64,000 nt of DNA, taken from positions 52,019 to 116,018 of the forward strand of contig NZ_BMQV01000009.1 in NCBI RefSeq assembly GCF_014648295.1, given 5' to 3'. This document shows positions 57,118 to 64,000 of this stretch, piece after piece; position 1 is the stretch's first letter, and every line of letters starts with the position of its first letter. The DNA is from Shewanella saliphila. GTDB taxonomy: Bacteria; Pseudomonadota; Gammaproteobacteria; Enterobacterales; Shewanellaceae. Both the position numbers and the translations under genes were made by a program. The notes beneath the pieces are model-generated. The model had not been told where the DNA came from. It made no database searches and saw only the letters and a program-made list of their open reading frames with translations.

Positions 57118-58967
57118 TGGACTTCGAGGATGAATTCAATGACTCTGAATTAGTTAGTAAACCTGATACTCCAGCCCAATATGTTAAGTTAGCTGATGCC
57201 GAATTAGTCAAGCGAGATTTAGATACCTTCCCCGATTTTTTAAAAGATAAAGCTCTCGATAAATATCAACTTATTGCTTTCATCGAAAAGAAAATTACAG
57301 GTGGATGGACTCAAAAAAATTTAGACCCAATTCTTGATACACTTTTTACTGCAAACATGGACAAGCGACCTAACTGGCGAACGTTAGTCCGTTGGCGTAA
57401 AAGCTACATTGACAGTAACGGCGATCTTGCATCATTAGTCGCCAAGCGACACAAAATGGGTAATAGAACAAGTCGTACTCAAGGTGATGAAGCTTTTTTT
57501 GAGCAAGCACTAATTCGTTTTTTAGATGCTAAAAGACCTCGAGTATCTACAGCATATCAATACTACAAAGACGCCATCACTATTGAGAATGAAAACATTA
57601 TTGATGGGCAAATTCCTATTATTTCTTACAAAAGTTTTAACCAAAGAATAAAATCACTACCTCCTTATCCAGTGGCAGTTGCAAGGCATGGTAAATTTAA
57701 AGCTGACCAATGGTTTGCTTATTGTTCATCACACATACCTCCAACTCGAATATTAGAACGTGTAGAAATTGACCACACACCGCTTGATATAATCCTACTT
57801 GATGATGAGTTATCTATCCCACTAGGCAGGCCTTATTTAACCTTAATCGTCGATGTTTTTAGTGGTTGTGTTTTGGGGTTCCACTTAAGTTATCGCTCGC
57901 CCTCATATGTTTCAGCAGCCAAAGCAATCGTGCATGCAATAAAACCAAAATCATTTGAAGGTCTTGATATAGAGCTTCAAAATGAGTGGCCTTGCTTTGG
58001 CAAATTTGAAAATCTAGTTGTAGATAATGGAGCTGAGTTTTGGTCTAAAAGTTTAGAGCATGCGTGTAAAGAAACTGGAATAAATATTCAATATAACCCA
58101 GTTAAACAACCTTGGTTAAAGCCATTTGTAGAACGTTTCTTTGGGATGATAAACGAGTATTTTTTAACAGAATTACCAGGAAAAACCTTCTCGAATATCT
58201 TGGCAAAAGAAGAATATAAACCCGAAAAAGACGCTATTATGCGCTTCTCGACCTTTGTTGAAGAGTTTCATCGTTGGATTGTTGATGTTTATCATCAAGA
58301 TTCCGACTCACGTGAAACGCGTATTCCCATAAAACAATGGCAATATGGCTTTGATATTTACCCGCCACAAAAGATGAGTAAAGAGGACGAACAACGATTT
58401 ACTGTGCTGATGGGAATCACTGATGAAAGAACATTAACTCGAAATGGTTTTAAATATGAAGAGTTGATGTATGACTCTACTGCTTTAGCAGACTATCGTA
58501 AGCACTACCCACAAACGAAAAACACAATAAAAAAACTGATAAAGATAGACCCTGATGACCTGTCTAATATCCATGTGTACCTTGAGGAGTTAGATGGATA
58601 CCTCAAAGTGTCTTGTACCGATAACTCTGGGTATGCTAATGGTTTGAGTCTTCACGAACATAAAATAATTAAGAAAATTAATCGTGAAACAATACGTGAG
58701 AGTAAGGACAACCTAGGTTTAGCTAAAGCGCGTATGGCAATTCATGCGCGAGTTAAACAAGAGCAAGAAGCATTTATTGCATCCAAAACAAAAGCTAAAA
58801 TTTCAGCAGTAAAAAAACAGGCTCAATTAGCCGATATCAGCAATACAGGTCAAAGGACGATTAATTTAAATACAGAGGAACTAAACTTATTTTTACCTAA
58901 TAAATCAGAAACTAAACAAATCAATGTTTTCGATAATTGGGATGATGATTTAGAGGCTTTTGAATGA
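57117..58967 (+). CDS. tnsB: TnsB-type DDE transposase
   Basis: TnsB binds the end repeats and joins the 3' ends to the target. It is a 616-residue retroviral-integrase-fold protein with catalytic residues in EIDHTPLD (about D219), VVDNGAEF (about D303) and KPFVERFFG (about E339), an N-terminal HTH region (about 50-120) and a C-terminal tail for TnsC contact (ending FDNWDDDLEAF). Start ATG 57117 overlaps the tnsA stop; a GTG one codon earlier is also open. The tail overlaps tnsC by four bases. Confidence 0.95.
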   Translation: MDFEDEFNDSELVSKPDTPAQYVKLADAELVKRDLDTFPDFLKDKALDKYQLIAFIEKKITGGWTQKNLDPILDTLFTANMDKRPNWRTLVRWRKSYIDSNGDLASLVAKRHKMGNRTSRTQGDEAFFEQALIRFLDAKRPRVSTAYQYYKDAITIENENIIDGQIPIISYKSFNQRIKSLPPYPVAVARHGKFKADQWFAYCSSHIPPTRILERVEIDHTPLDIILLDDELSIPLGRPYLTLIVDVFSGCVLGFHLSYRSPSYVSAAKAIVHAIKPKSFEGLDIELQNEWPCFGKFENLVVDNGAEFWSKSLEHACKETGINIQYNPVKQPWLKPFVERFFGMINEYFLTELPGKTFSNILAKEEYKPEKDAIMRFSTFVEEFHRWIVDVYHQDSDSRETRIPIKQWQYGFDIYPPQKMSKEDEQRFTVLMGITDERTLTRNGFKYEELMYDSTALADYRKHYPQTKNTIKKLIKIDPDDLSNIHVYLEELDGYLKVSCTDNSGYANGLSLHEHKIIKKINRETIRESKDNLGLAKARMAIHARVKQEQEAFIASKTKAKISAVKKQAQLADISNTGQRTINLNTEELNLFLPNKSETKQINVFDNWDDDLEAFE

Positions 58968-59986
58968 AGACCTTGAGTTCTGCTCAAATTGAGCAATTAC
59001 AAATATTTAGTGACTGCATTGTGCTTCATCCACAAATTAAAACCATTTTTAACGATTTTGATGAGTTAAGATTAAATCGTCATTTTCAATCTGACCAACA
59101 ATGCATGCTATTAACGGGTGATACCGGTGTAGGCAAAAGCCATCTGATAAATCACTATAAAAAACGTGTCTTCGCTAGCCAGAATTACAGTCGTCAATCC
59201 ATTCCTGTATTAGTGAGCCGTATATCCAGTGGAAAAGGGTTAGATGCAACCTTAACTCAAATATTAATGGATCTTGAGTTGTTTGGTAGTCACCAAAGAA
59301 AAAAGCGTGGTTATGAGACTGACTTGACCAAAAAACTTGTCGGTAGTTTGGTTAGGGCAGAGGTTGAGCTGCTTATCATCAATGAGTTTCAAGAATTAAT
59401 AGAGTTTAAAACTGTTCAAGAACGGCAATTAATTGCCAATGCATTGAAGTATATTAGCGAAGAAGCCAAGGTGCCTATTGTGTTAGTGGGTATGCCATGG
59501 GCTGTGCAAATTGCAGAAGAGCCGCAATGGTCATCTCGGTTAATACGCCGAAGAAAGCTTGAATATTTTAGTCTTCAAAAAGACAGCAAGTATTACCGCC
59601 AATATCTGATGGGCTTAGCTAAGTACATGCCCTTTGAAGAGCCTCCCAAGCTGGAAGACAAGCATGTGGCAATTCCCTTATTTGCAGCTTGTAGAGGTGA
59701 AAATAGGATTCTAAAACACCTCCTTTTAGAAGCATTGAAGAATGCGTTGCTCACCCGTGCTAACACGCTAGAAAATCAACATTTTGCTGATGCTTATACA
59801 ACACTTTTCAATAGAACATCGGGGCCAGTTTTAAATAATCCATTTACTCAACCAACAGAGAATATTCTGATTTCTGAAGTTTTTGAGCATTCTCGCTATA
59901 ACTCAAATGCAATGTCAGCAGAAGACATGCTGATTGCTAGAGTATTTTCTAAACCACAAACCTTGGCTCAGCTACTGAGTAAATAA
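58964..59986 (+). CDS. tnsC: TnsC-type AAA+ transposition regulator
   Basis: TnsC is the ATPase that links target recognition to TnsAB. It is 340 residues, with Walker A GDTGVGKS (52-59), Walker B LLIINEFQEL and a sensor region IVLVGMPWA. Length fits TnsC of I-F3-type elements. It ends in the opposite-strand helicase gene with a 19-base overlap of the 3' ends, so no terminator lies between. No tniQ gene follows in the window. Confidence 0.93.
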   Translation: MKTLSSAQIEQLQIFSDCIVLHPQIKTIFNDFDELRLNRHFQSDQQCMLLTGDTGVGKSHLINHYKKRVFASQNYSRQSIPVLVSRISSGKGLDATLTQILMDLELFGSHQRKKRGYETDLTKKLVGSLVRAEVELLIINEFQELIEFKTVQERQLIANALKYISEEAKVPIVLVGMPWAVQIAEEPQWSSRLIRRRKLEYFSLQKDSKYYRQYLMGLAKYMPFEEPPKLEDKHVAIPLFAACRGENRILKHLLLEALKNALLTRANTLENQHFADAYTTLFNRTSGPVLNNPFTQPTENILISEVFEHSRYNSNAMSAEDMLIARVFSKPQTLAQLLSK

Positions 59987-61380
59987 TTGTCAAACATCCT
60001 GACGATTTGCTCTTTATATGAACCTAACAAAGCCAAATTGTAAGTGTTCTCTTCGTCTATAGCTGACTTATATGAAGCGCTAGCATGGCCTTTAGTATGA
60101 GGTAACGAAAAACCTGACAGATCCACATGTAACTCATTACCGTCATCTGCCTGAATTGTTTTACTCGATTTTGATTGCGGCAACTCTAGATCTAAATCCT
60201 GTGAGCCAGTGTGATCTATAAACACTGATTGCTCTGGTAAATCTTGATCAATTCGATAAGCAAATTCTGTCAGGCTTGTTTCTGCTAAAGTGAATAACCA
60301 AGCTTGTTGAGCCTCATCTGAATTAACTCTTAATATGCGACCTAGCACTTGTCGGTAATGCATTTCAGTTTTTATTCGGCTCAAATGACAACATACTTGC
60401 AGCCTAGGGATATCAGTACCTTCAGAAATCATCCCCACACTAACAATCCACTGAGTGTTACTTTGTCGAAAATCATCAATAATACGGGAAGGATGCTTTA
60501 AGTTAGACGTCACGATACAAGCACTTTGCTTAAGATCAGAGACAAGTATTTGGAGTAATTGTTTAGCATGCTTAATTGAAGCTGCTACAACTAAACCGCC
60601 GGCATTCTGGTTGCTCTGGCGTATTTCGGCCAATTTCTTAACGCTCTGATTCAACATATAATGCATTATTTGATGATGATTAATTAACGCCTGATAGCTG
60701 TATCTTAGATCTAACAAAAGCTCAGCTATAGATGCAAATGTCTCAGTCTCTTGATCCGTTTCTAGTTTGATTTTGTTGTTATCAATTAAAACAATATTCG
60801 GCTGACGACATACGTTATCCTCAATTGCCTGCTTTAATCCATAGCTAAAATCACAGTGGATTGTATTATCTGGTTCAGTGAATCGCGAAAGTACTATAGG
60901 GGCCTTATCTGAGCGCCAAGGTGTACCAGAAAGTGCCAAAGTATAAGCTGCATTATATTGAATGTTTAACAGCACCTCCTCACCCCAAGCATTGGCGTTA
61001 GTTAGTAGACTGCCCTTTAAGTGATGTACTTCATCCATAATCACAAACACTTTATGAGTACGTAAAAGCTGCCAGAATGCTTCTGTTAATGAGGGCAAAA
61101 ACTGATAGGTATAGACACTACCAATTGCTCCCATAAGTCCATCAAAGCGCTTATTTAAGCGTTTAGAAAAGGTACTTCTAATGCTATCGTTGACTTCTGA
61201 CGATGGAGAAAAACACAGCACAAAGTCAATTTTACCCATAGCAATAAGTCTTGCGGCTAGTTCTGCCGCCATAATGGTTTTACCCGCACCTGGTGTGGCT
61301 AAACACATAAAATGACTTTGAGTTTGATATCGTGCTAACGCAGCATCAACGCATTGGCTTTGCCATTGTCTTAACTTCAC
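59968..61380 (-). CDS. SF2 DEAD/DEAH-type helicase, transposon cargo
   Basis: A 470-residue helicase. Motif I ATPGAGKT (28-35), DEVHH (116-120), SGTPWR (151-156), motif V MISEGTDIP and motif VI YRQVLGRILR (342-351) place it with restriction-type III/ Rad25-like SF2 helicases, without an evident nuclease domain. Role is unknown; such lone helicases with a small partner are common in defence islands. It is transcribed towards tnsC and is co-translated with the upstream wHTH gene (four-base overlap). Confidence 0.85.
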   Translation of the reverse strand: MKLRQWQSQCVDAALARYQTQSHFMCLATPGAGKTIMAAELAARLIAMGKIDFVLCFSPSSEVNDSIRSTFSKRLNKRFDGLMGAIGSVYTYQFLPSLTEAFWQLLRTHKVFVIMDEVHHLKGSLLTNANAWGEEVLLNIQYNAAYTLALSGTPWRSDKAPIVLSRFTEPDNTIHCDFSYGLKQAIEDNVCRQPNIVLIDNNKIKLETDQETETFASIAELLLDLRYSYQALINHHQIMHYMLNQSVKKLAEIRQSNQNAGGLVVAASIKHAKQLLQILVSDLKQSACIVTSNLKHPSRIIDDFRQSNTQWIVSVGMISEGTDIPRLQVCCHLSRIKTEMHYRQVLGRILRVNSDEAQQAWLFTLAETSLTEFAYRIDQDLPEQSVFIDHTGSQDLDLELPQSKSSKTIQADDGNELHVDLSGFSLPHTKGHASASYKSAIDEENTYNLALLGSYKEQIVRMFDNYLLSS

Positions 61381-61916
61381 TGTGATAAGCCTTTAAGGTC
61401 GTTAAGACAAGACTCTACAGCCTTAATCTTCCCCATCAGGGTTGAACTTTGATTACGAGCATTCATGTATCTGGGATAAAGCCTGGGTTTTGAATTTGGG
61501 ATTTCCTCAATTAGGCGTTTAAACTCTTCCGCCTCCCCAATGTATCCAAGTAAATCTACTTGGTATTGATTGAGTGTCGCTTTGAGTCGCATTAATTCTT
61601 GAGAGCTGGCAGATATCGTTATTGTCGCTTTCATGCGCGCTTTACTGGGCACTAGCTGTGACTTATCAAACAGTGCTGTTTTATAATAAACATGCTTTTT
61701 CCCCTGATATTTTTTCTCTAAAAATCCAACACTTACCAGTTTTGCGCAAGCACGACGAACCAACTGATCTATTTCTTTTGGCGAAACAGAGGGATTTGTC
61801 TTCATTATCAAATTTTTTATCTGAGTAACAGTGAACTGTTGAAGCTCTTCGGCAATGAGAATACTAAGCAAAGTTTCATTTATACGGATTAATTTTATGG
61901 TCACGATTTTTACCAA
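61377..61916 (-). CDS. Winged-helix/coiled-coil partner of the helicase
   Basis: A 179-residue protein with an N-terminal winged-helix-like region (IDQLVRRACAKLVSVGFLEKKYQGKKHVYY) and a helical C-terminal half (about 100-175; SSQELMRLKATLNQYQVDLLGYIGEAEEFKRLIEEI in key region 105-140) that probably forms a coiled coil. It overlaps the helicase by four bases. I do not recognise a family. It may be the DNA-reading or sensing subunit of a two-gene defence or replication module. Confidence 0.6.
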   Translation of the reverse strand: MVKIVTIKLIRINETLLSILIAEELQQFTVTQIKNLIMKTNPSVSPKEIDQLVRRACAKLVSVGFLEKKYQGKKHVYYKTALFDKSQLVPSKARMKATITISASSQELMRLKATLNQYQVDLLGYIGEAEEFKRLIEEIPNSKPRLYPRYMNARNQSSTLMGKIKAVESCLNDLKGLSQ

Positions 61917-62046
61917 TAGTGTTTAATTTCAATGTTTAACGAGCCACTCCATGACATTTGTTACTTATAAATCAACGGTATCTTCATTGATAGATAGCTT
62001 GATATGACTTAGCTCAGATTAAATCTTGACAACAAACATTAAAAAG

Positions 62047-62061
62047 CTAAGTATTCCTTAG
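62047..62061. promoter_or_regulatory. Inverted repeat upstream of XRE gene
   Basis: CTAAGTATTCCTTAG (five-base arms, five-base gap), followed by another CTTAGTATAC and CTAAGAC, about 63-77 bases before the XRE start. Repeated CTTAG/CTAAG half-sites suggest an operator for the XRE protein itself. Confidence 0.45.
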
Positions 62062-62123
62062 TATACCTGAACTAAAAAAACTAAGACAATCTGAGTTATC
62101 TAAGGACTGACTATGTTGAACTT

Positions 62124-62444
62124 GTGGCAGATAAAAACACCAATCCACTTCCTTTCAGGCTTAAACAGGCTCGAACCGCTAAAGGCATTAGCCAAAAGCA
62201 GTTGGGCATCCAGTTAGGCATGGAAATTGGCACCGCGAGTGCGCGTATGAATCAATATGAAAAGGGCAAGCATACACCCGACTACAAGACCTTAAAAGCC
62301 ATGGCTGATGAGCTAGGTGTACCAGTGGCTTACTTTTTTTGCGAGTCAGAAAGTACGGCGGAGTTGCTGTGTTTACTTGAAAAGATGAGTGAAGAAGAAA
62401 AAGACGTTATGATTAAAGTGCTATCTAAGCCAAAACCCAGGTGA
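62124..62444 (+). CDS. XRE-family regulator, transposon cargo
   Basis: A 106-residue Cro/C1-type repressor (FRLKQARTAKGISQKQLGIQLGMEIGTASARMNQYEKGKHTPDYKTLKAMADELGVPVAYFFC) with a short helical tail. It starts with GTG at 62124; no in-frame ATG is near. It is divergent from the helicase operon and is the first gene before ietA. XRE regulators are known to control I-F3a elements, so it is a candidate for the tnsA operator, but it may only serve its neighbours. Confidence 0.85.
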   Translation: MADKNTNPLPFRLKQARTAKGISQKQLGIQLGMEIGTASARMNQYEKGKHTPDYKTLKAMADELGVPVAYFFCESESTAELLCLLEKMSEEEKDVMIKVLSKPKPR

Positions 62445-62467
62445 TAGAAAGCATTGTACAAGGTTGG

Positions 62468-62498
62468 AACTTTAACTACCGTGGAGAATGTTAAAGTT
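62468..62498. promoter_or_regulatory. Inverted repeat upstream of ietA-like gene
   Basis: AACTTTAAC and GTTAAAGTT, perfect nine-base arms separated by 13 bases, in the gap between the XRE gene and the ietA-like gene. Either a weak terminator hairpin without T run or an operator. Confidence 0.45.
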
Positions 62499-62591
62499 AT
62501 TATCATCCATTCGCACCAAGCAAATAGTAGATAAAATCTCTTTAGGGTATACTTGTAACTGTTAAATAAATTCACTATTGAGCACTCTTTC

Positions 62592-63572
62592 ATGGCTAGT
62601 TCAACCCAAATTAAAGCACTCATGCAGTCGCACATCGACAAAGATAACGATAGATTTTTATCTATCGCGCTTCAAGTTGCTGCTCATGAAGCAAGAAATG
62701 GGCATGGTAAACTTGCCCAAGAACTCAAGCTACTTGTCGATAAAGCTAAAAAAACTAGTGCTGATAATTTACCAGTATCTATTGCACGCAGCATTAAAGA
62801 CTCTACAGGTTTATTGACAACAAGCTATCCTAAATTACGTTTTAATGACCTTATTGTTTCCTCAAATGTGAAGGACAGATTAGAGCGTTTAGTAAAAGAA
62901 CAGAGACATTTATCTACATTAAAGAATCATGGTTTATCACCAAGGAAAAAATTACTTCTCGCAGGGAAACCTGGAACAGGTAAAACATTTACAGCATCCA
63001 TACTCGCTGGAGAATTAAATTTTCCTCTCTTTGAAGTCCGTCTTGATGCTGTTATCACGAAGTATTTGGGTGAATCCGCCGTTAAGTTACGCCAAATATT
63101 TGATGCTATTAGAGATGTGAGAGGTGTGTACTTCTTTGATGAATTTGATGCACTTGGTTCTCATCGTGGATCAAGTAATGATGTAGGTGAAGCAAGACGC
63201 ATTCTAAACAGCTTCTTGCAAATGATTGAACAAGACGATTCAAATAGCGTCATTGTTTGTGCCACTAATCATATTGAAGCTCTTGACCATGCCCTTTTTA
63301 GACGATTTGATGATGTGATACGTTACGAACTGCCATCAGAGAGTGAAATTATTGCTCTATTCAAATCTCGTTTGTGTTCTTATGTATCTAAAAATTTCCC
63401 TTGGAAAAAATTGGCTCTACTATCTGACGGACTTAGTAATGCTGAGGTCACTTTAGTTGCTAATGATGCAACTAAAGAAATGTTGATTCATGATCATCAG
63501 TCAATAACGATCTCTATGCTTCAACAAGCAATTGAAGACAGGAAAAGTATTAGCCAACATTTCACCATTTAA
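62592..63572 (+). CDS. ietA: AAA+ ATPase, IetA-like, of an IetAS anti-phage pair
   Basis: A 326-residue AAA+ ATPase: Walker A GKPGTGKT (125-132), Walker B FFDEFDAL (181-188), sensor CATNH (223-227) and arginine finger FRRFD (236-240), after a helical N-terminal region. This ATPase type is paired with a subtilisin-like protease, the pattern of the IetAS defence system. The protease-like gene follows 12 bases later but is broken. Alone the ATPase is unlikely to provide defence. Confidence 0.8.
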   Translation: MASSTQIKALMQSHIDKDNDRFLSIALQVAAHEARNGHGKLAQELKLLVDKAKKTSADNLPVSIARSIKDSTGLLTTSYPKLRFNDLIVSSNVKDRLERLVKEQRHLSTLKNHGLSPRKKLLLAGKPGTGKTFTASILAGELNFPLFEVRLDAVITKYLGESAVKLRQIFDAIRDVRGVYFFDEFDALGSHRGSSNDVGEARRILNSFLQMIEQDDSNSVIVCATNHIEALDHALFRRFDDVIRYELPSESEIIALFKSRLCSYVSKNFPWKKLALLSDGLSNAEVTLVANDATKEMLIHDHQSITISMLQQAIEDRKSISQHFTI

Positions 63573-63584
63573 TAAGGATGCTTA

Positions 63585-63926
63585 ATGGCGAACAATGATT
63601 TCAACAAACCGCACTTTTTTCTTGATTCAAATGCTATTTCCCAAAACTTCACATCGCCGAATGGTGGTGGAGGCGGTGACGCTCAAATAATCCCTGCACA
63701 AAACCGTCTAATTCATAGTGGTAAATTAAGGGGTGATCTTGCCACTATTTCAACTCAATTAATTACATTGAAAGACGCTGTTACAGAAATTCCTCTACAA
63801 ATGGGTATAGGAATTCAAGTCGAGTTCGAGAGTTTTCCCGATATTGAAATGGCTGTTGAAAGTCTGGCTAATACGGTAATCTCCCCATTTTTAACTGAGA
63901 TCAAAAGTAGATATTTAGGCCACTAG
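63585..63926 (+). pseudogene. ietS: IetS-like subtilisin protease, truncated by IS3
   Basis: The start (MANNDFNKPHFF) and the segment IGIQVEFESFPDIEMAVESLAN match the N-terminus of the S8-family peptidases that pair with IetA-type ATPases, normally 600-800 residues. Here only about 96 residues are native; from about 63,875 the frame runs into insertion-sequence DNA and stops at 63926, so the whole peptidase domain is missing from this copy. The rest may lie beyond the insertion. Confidence 0.75.
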
Positions 63927-64000
63927 TGCCAGTTTTTGCTTTGGTGGGACACCACCAATTGCTGTATTGGGTCTTTCATTGTTATAAAACCATAGCCATT
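63876..64000 (-). mobile_element. IS3-family insertion sequence, 3' end (partial)
   Basis: The minus strand reads into the window end as the C-terminus of an IS3-type transposase and is followed by its terminal repeat region. It lies in the ietS-like gene; the exact boundary, near 63,873-63,881, is set only by where the protease similarity stops. The direct repeat and the other end are outside the window. Confidence 0.75.
63915..64000 (-). CDS. IS3-family transposase OrfB, C-terminal fragment
   Basis: Twenty-seven codons ending at TAA (63915-63917). The tail YNNERPNTAIGGVPPKQK is the typical end of the rve_3-type integrase domain of IS3-family OrfB. The catalytic DDE domain lies beyond the window end. 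Confidence 0.85.
   Translation of the reverse strand, partial: WLWFYNNERPNTAIGGVPPKQKLALVA

Larger units (their letters stand above)
56287..64000 (+). mobile_element. Tn7-like transposon, tnsA-proximal end (I-F3-type candidate), continues beyond window
   Basis: The element begins with TGTCGCTG at 56287, 37 bases after the rsmJ stop. It carries an array of TnsB-type sites, tnsABC, and cargo. The terminal layout (TGT, about eight bases, then a CCATA-N-A-TTGAca type repeat) resembles, from memory, the ends of type I-F3 CRISPR-associated transposons such as Tn6677; rsmJ is one of the few attachment sites reported for that family. The five bases before the end are ATCGC, the predicted target duplication. 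The other end, tniQ and any cas genes lie outside the window. Confidence 0.8.

Noticed and set aside
62330..62641. ORF antisense to the XRE gene and ietA leader
   Set aside because: Overlaps a well-supported HTH gene on the other strand and has no domain of its own.
56287..64000. CRISPR array, tniQ/tnsD or cas genes inside the transposon part
   Set aside because: I looked for regularly spaced 28-base repeats and for Cas/TniQ-like proteins after tnsC; none is present up to the window end, so they are only predicted outside.

Overview
The window looks like a chromosomal segment of a marine Shewanella (Gammaproteobacteria). The reasons are a RyhB-type small RNA beside a tungstate-transport operon, an ardAB-dddY acrylate/DMSP respiration cluster, yjbEFGH, menF, a CcoG-type ferredoxin and generally Shewanella-like proteins with moderate GC. 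Species cannot be fixed from sequence alone.

Layout. 1-5.5 kb: a CDP-glycerol glycerophosphotransferase-like gene and the yjbEFGH exopolysaccharide operon (minus strand). 5.7-7.6 kb: coaD, mutM and a small membrane-anchored protein. 7.8-12.5 kb: a minus-strand operon tupABC-mobA-mobB/moeA (tungstate/molybdate uptake and cofactor assembly). 12.8-16.3 kb: a sigma-54 response regulator and sensor kinase, followed convergently by an unannotated ryhB sRNA with a Fur box. 16.8-20.7 kb: yhhQ, menF and an HD-GYP protein. 21.0-24.1 kb: a PAS/sigma-54 activator and a ccoG-like gene with a -24/-12 promoter and tandem palindromes, apparently one local circuit. 24.2-28.0 kb: a DUF3612-type regulator and a two-gene operon of unknown function led by a guanidine-II (mini-ykkC) riboswitch. 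28.2-35.0 kb: acrylate reductase ardAB, DMSP lyase dddY, a porin, and LysR and TetR regulators; the ardA and dddY promoters share a 15-bp palindrome at the same spacing. 35.1-42.1 kb: gor, two envelope proteins, prlC, a DUF2975/XRE pair and a lipoprotein hydrolase. 42.2-46.4 kb: ribB with an FMN riboswitch, a thioesterase, a tag-like glycosylase, and a TetR regulator divergent from a metallo-beta-lactamase-fold gene with a perfect 21-bp operator. 46.8-54.4 kb: an RND efflux pump, a LemA-like protein, a lytic transglycosylase and an M28 peptidase. 54.5-56.25 kb: rlmJ and rsmJ.

From 56,287 to the window end lies one end of a Tn7-like transposon just downstream of rsmJ. It has a TGT terminus, four TnsB-type sites (three at exact 21-bp spacing, the fourth four such steps further), a palindromic operator, and tnsA-tnsB-tnsC. 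Cargo follows: an SF2 helicase with a winged-helix partner, an XRE regulator, and an ietAS-like anti-phage pair whose protease gene is cut by an IS3-family element. The architecture, end sequence and rsmJ site fit the type I-F3 CRISPR-associated transposons, but no tniQ, cas gene or CRISPR array is inside this window, so that assignment is a prediction about the sequence beyond 64,000.
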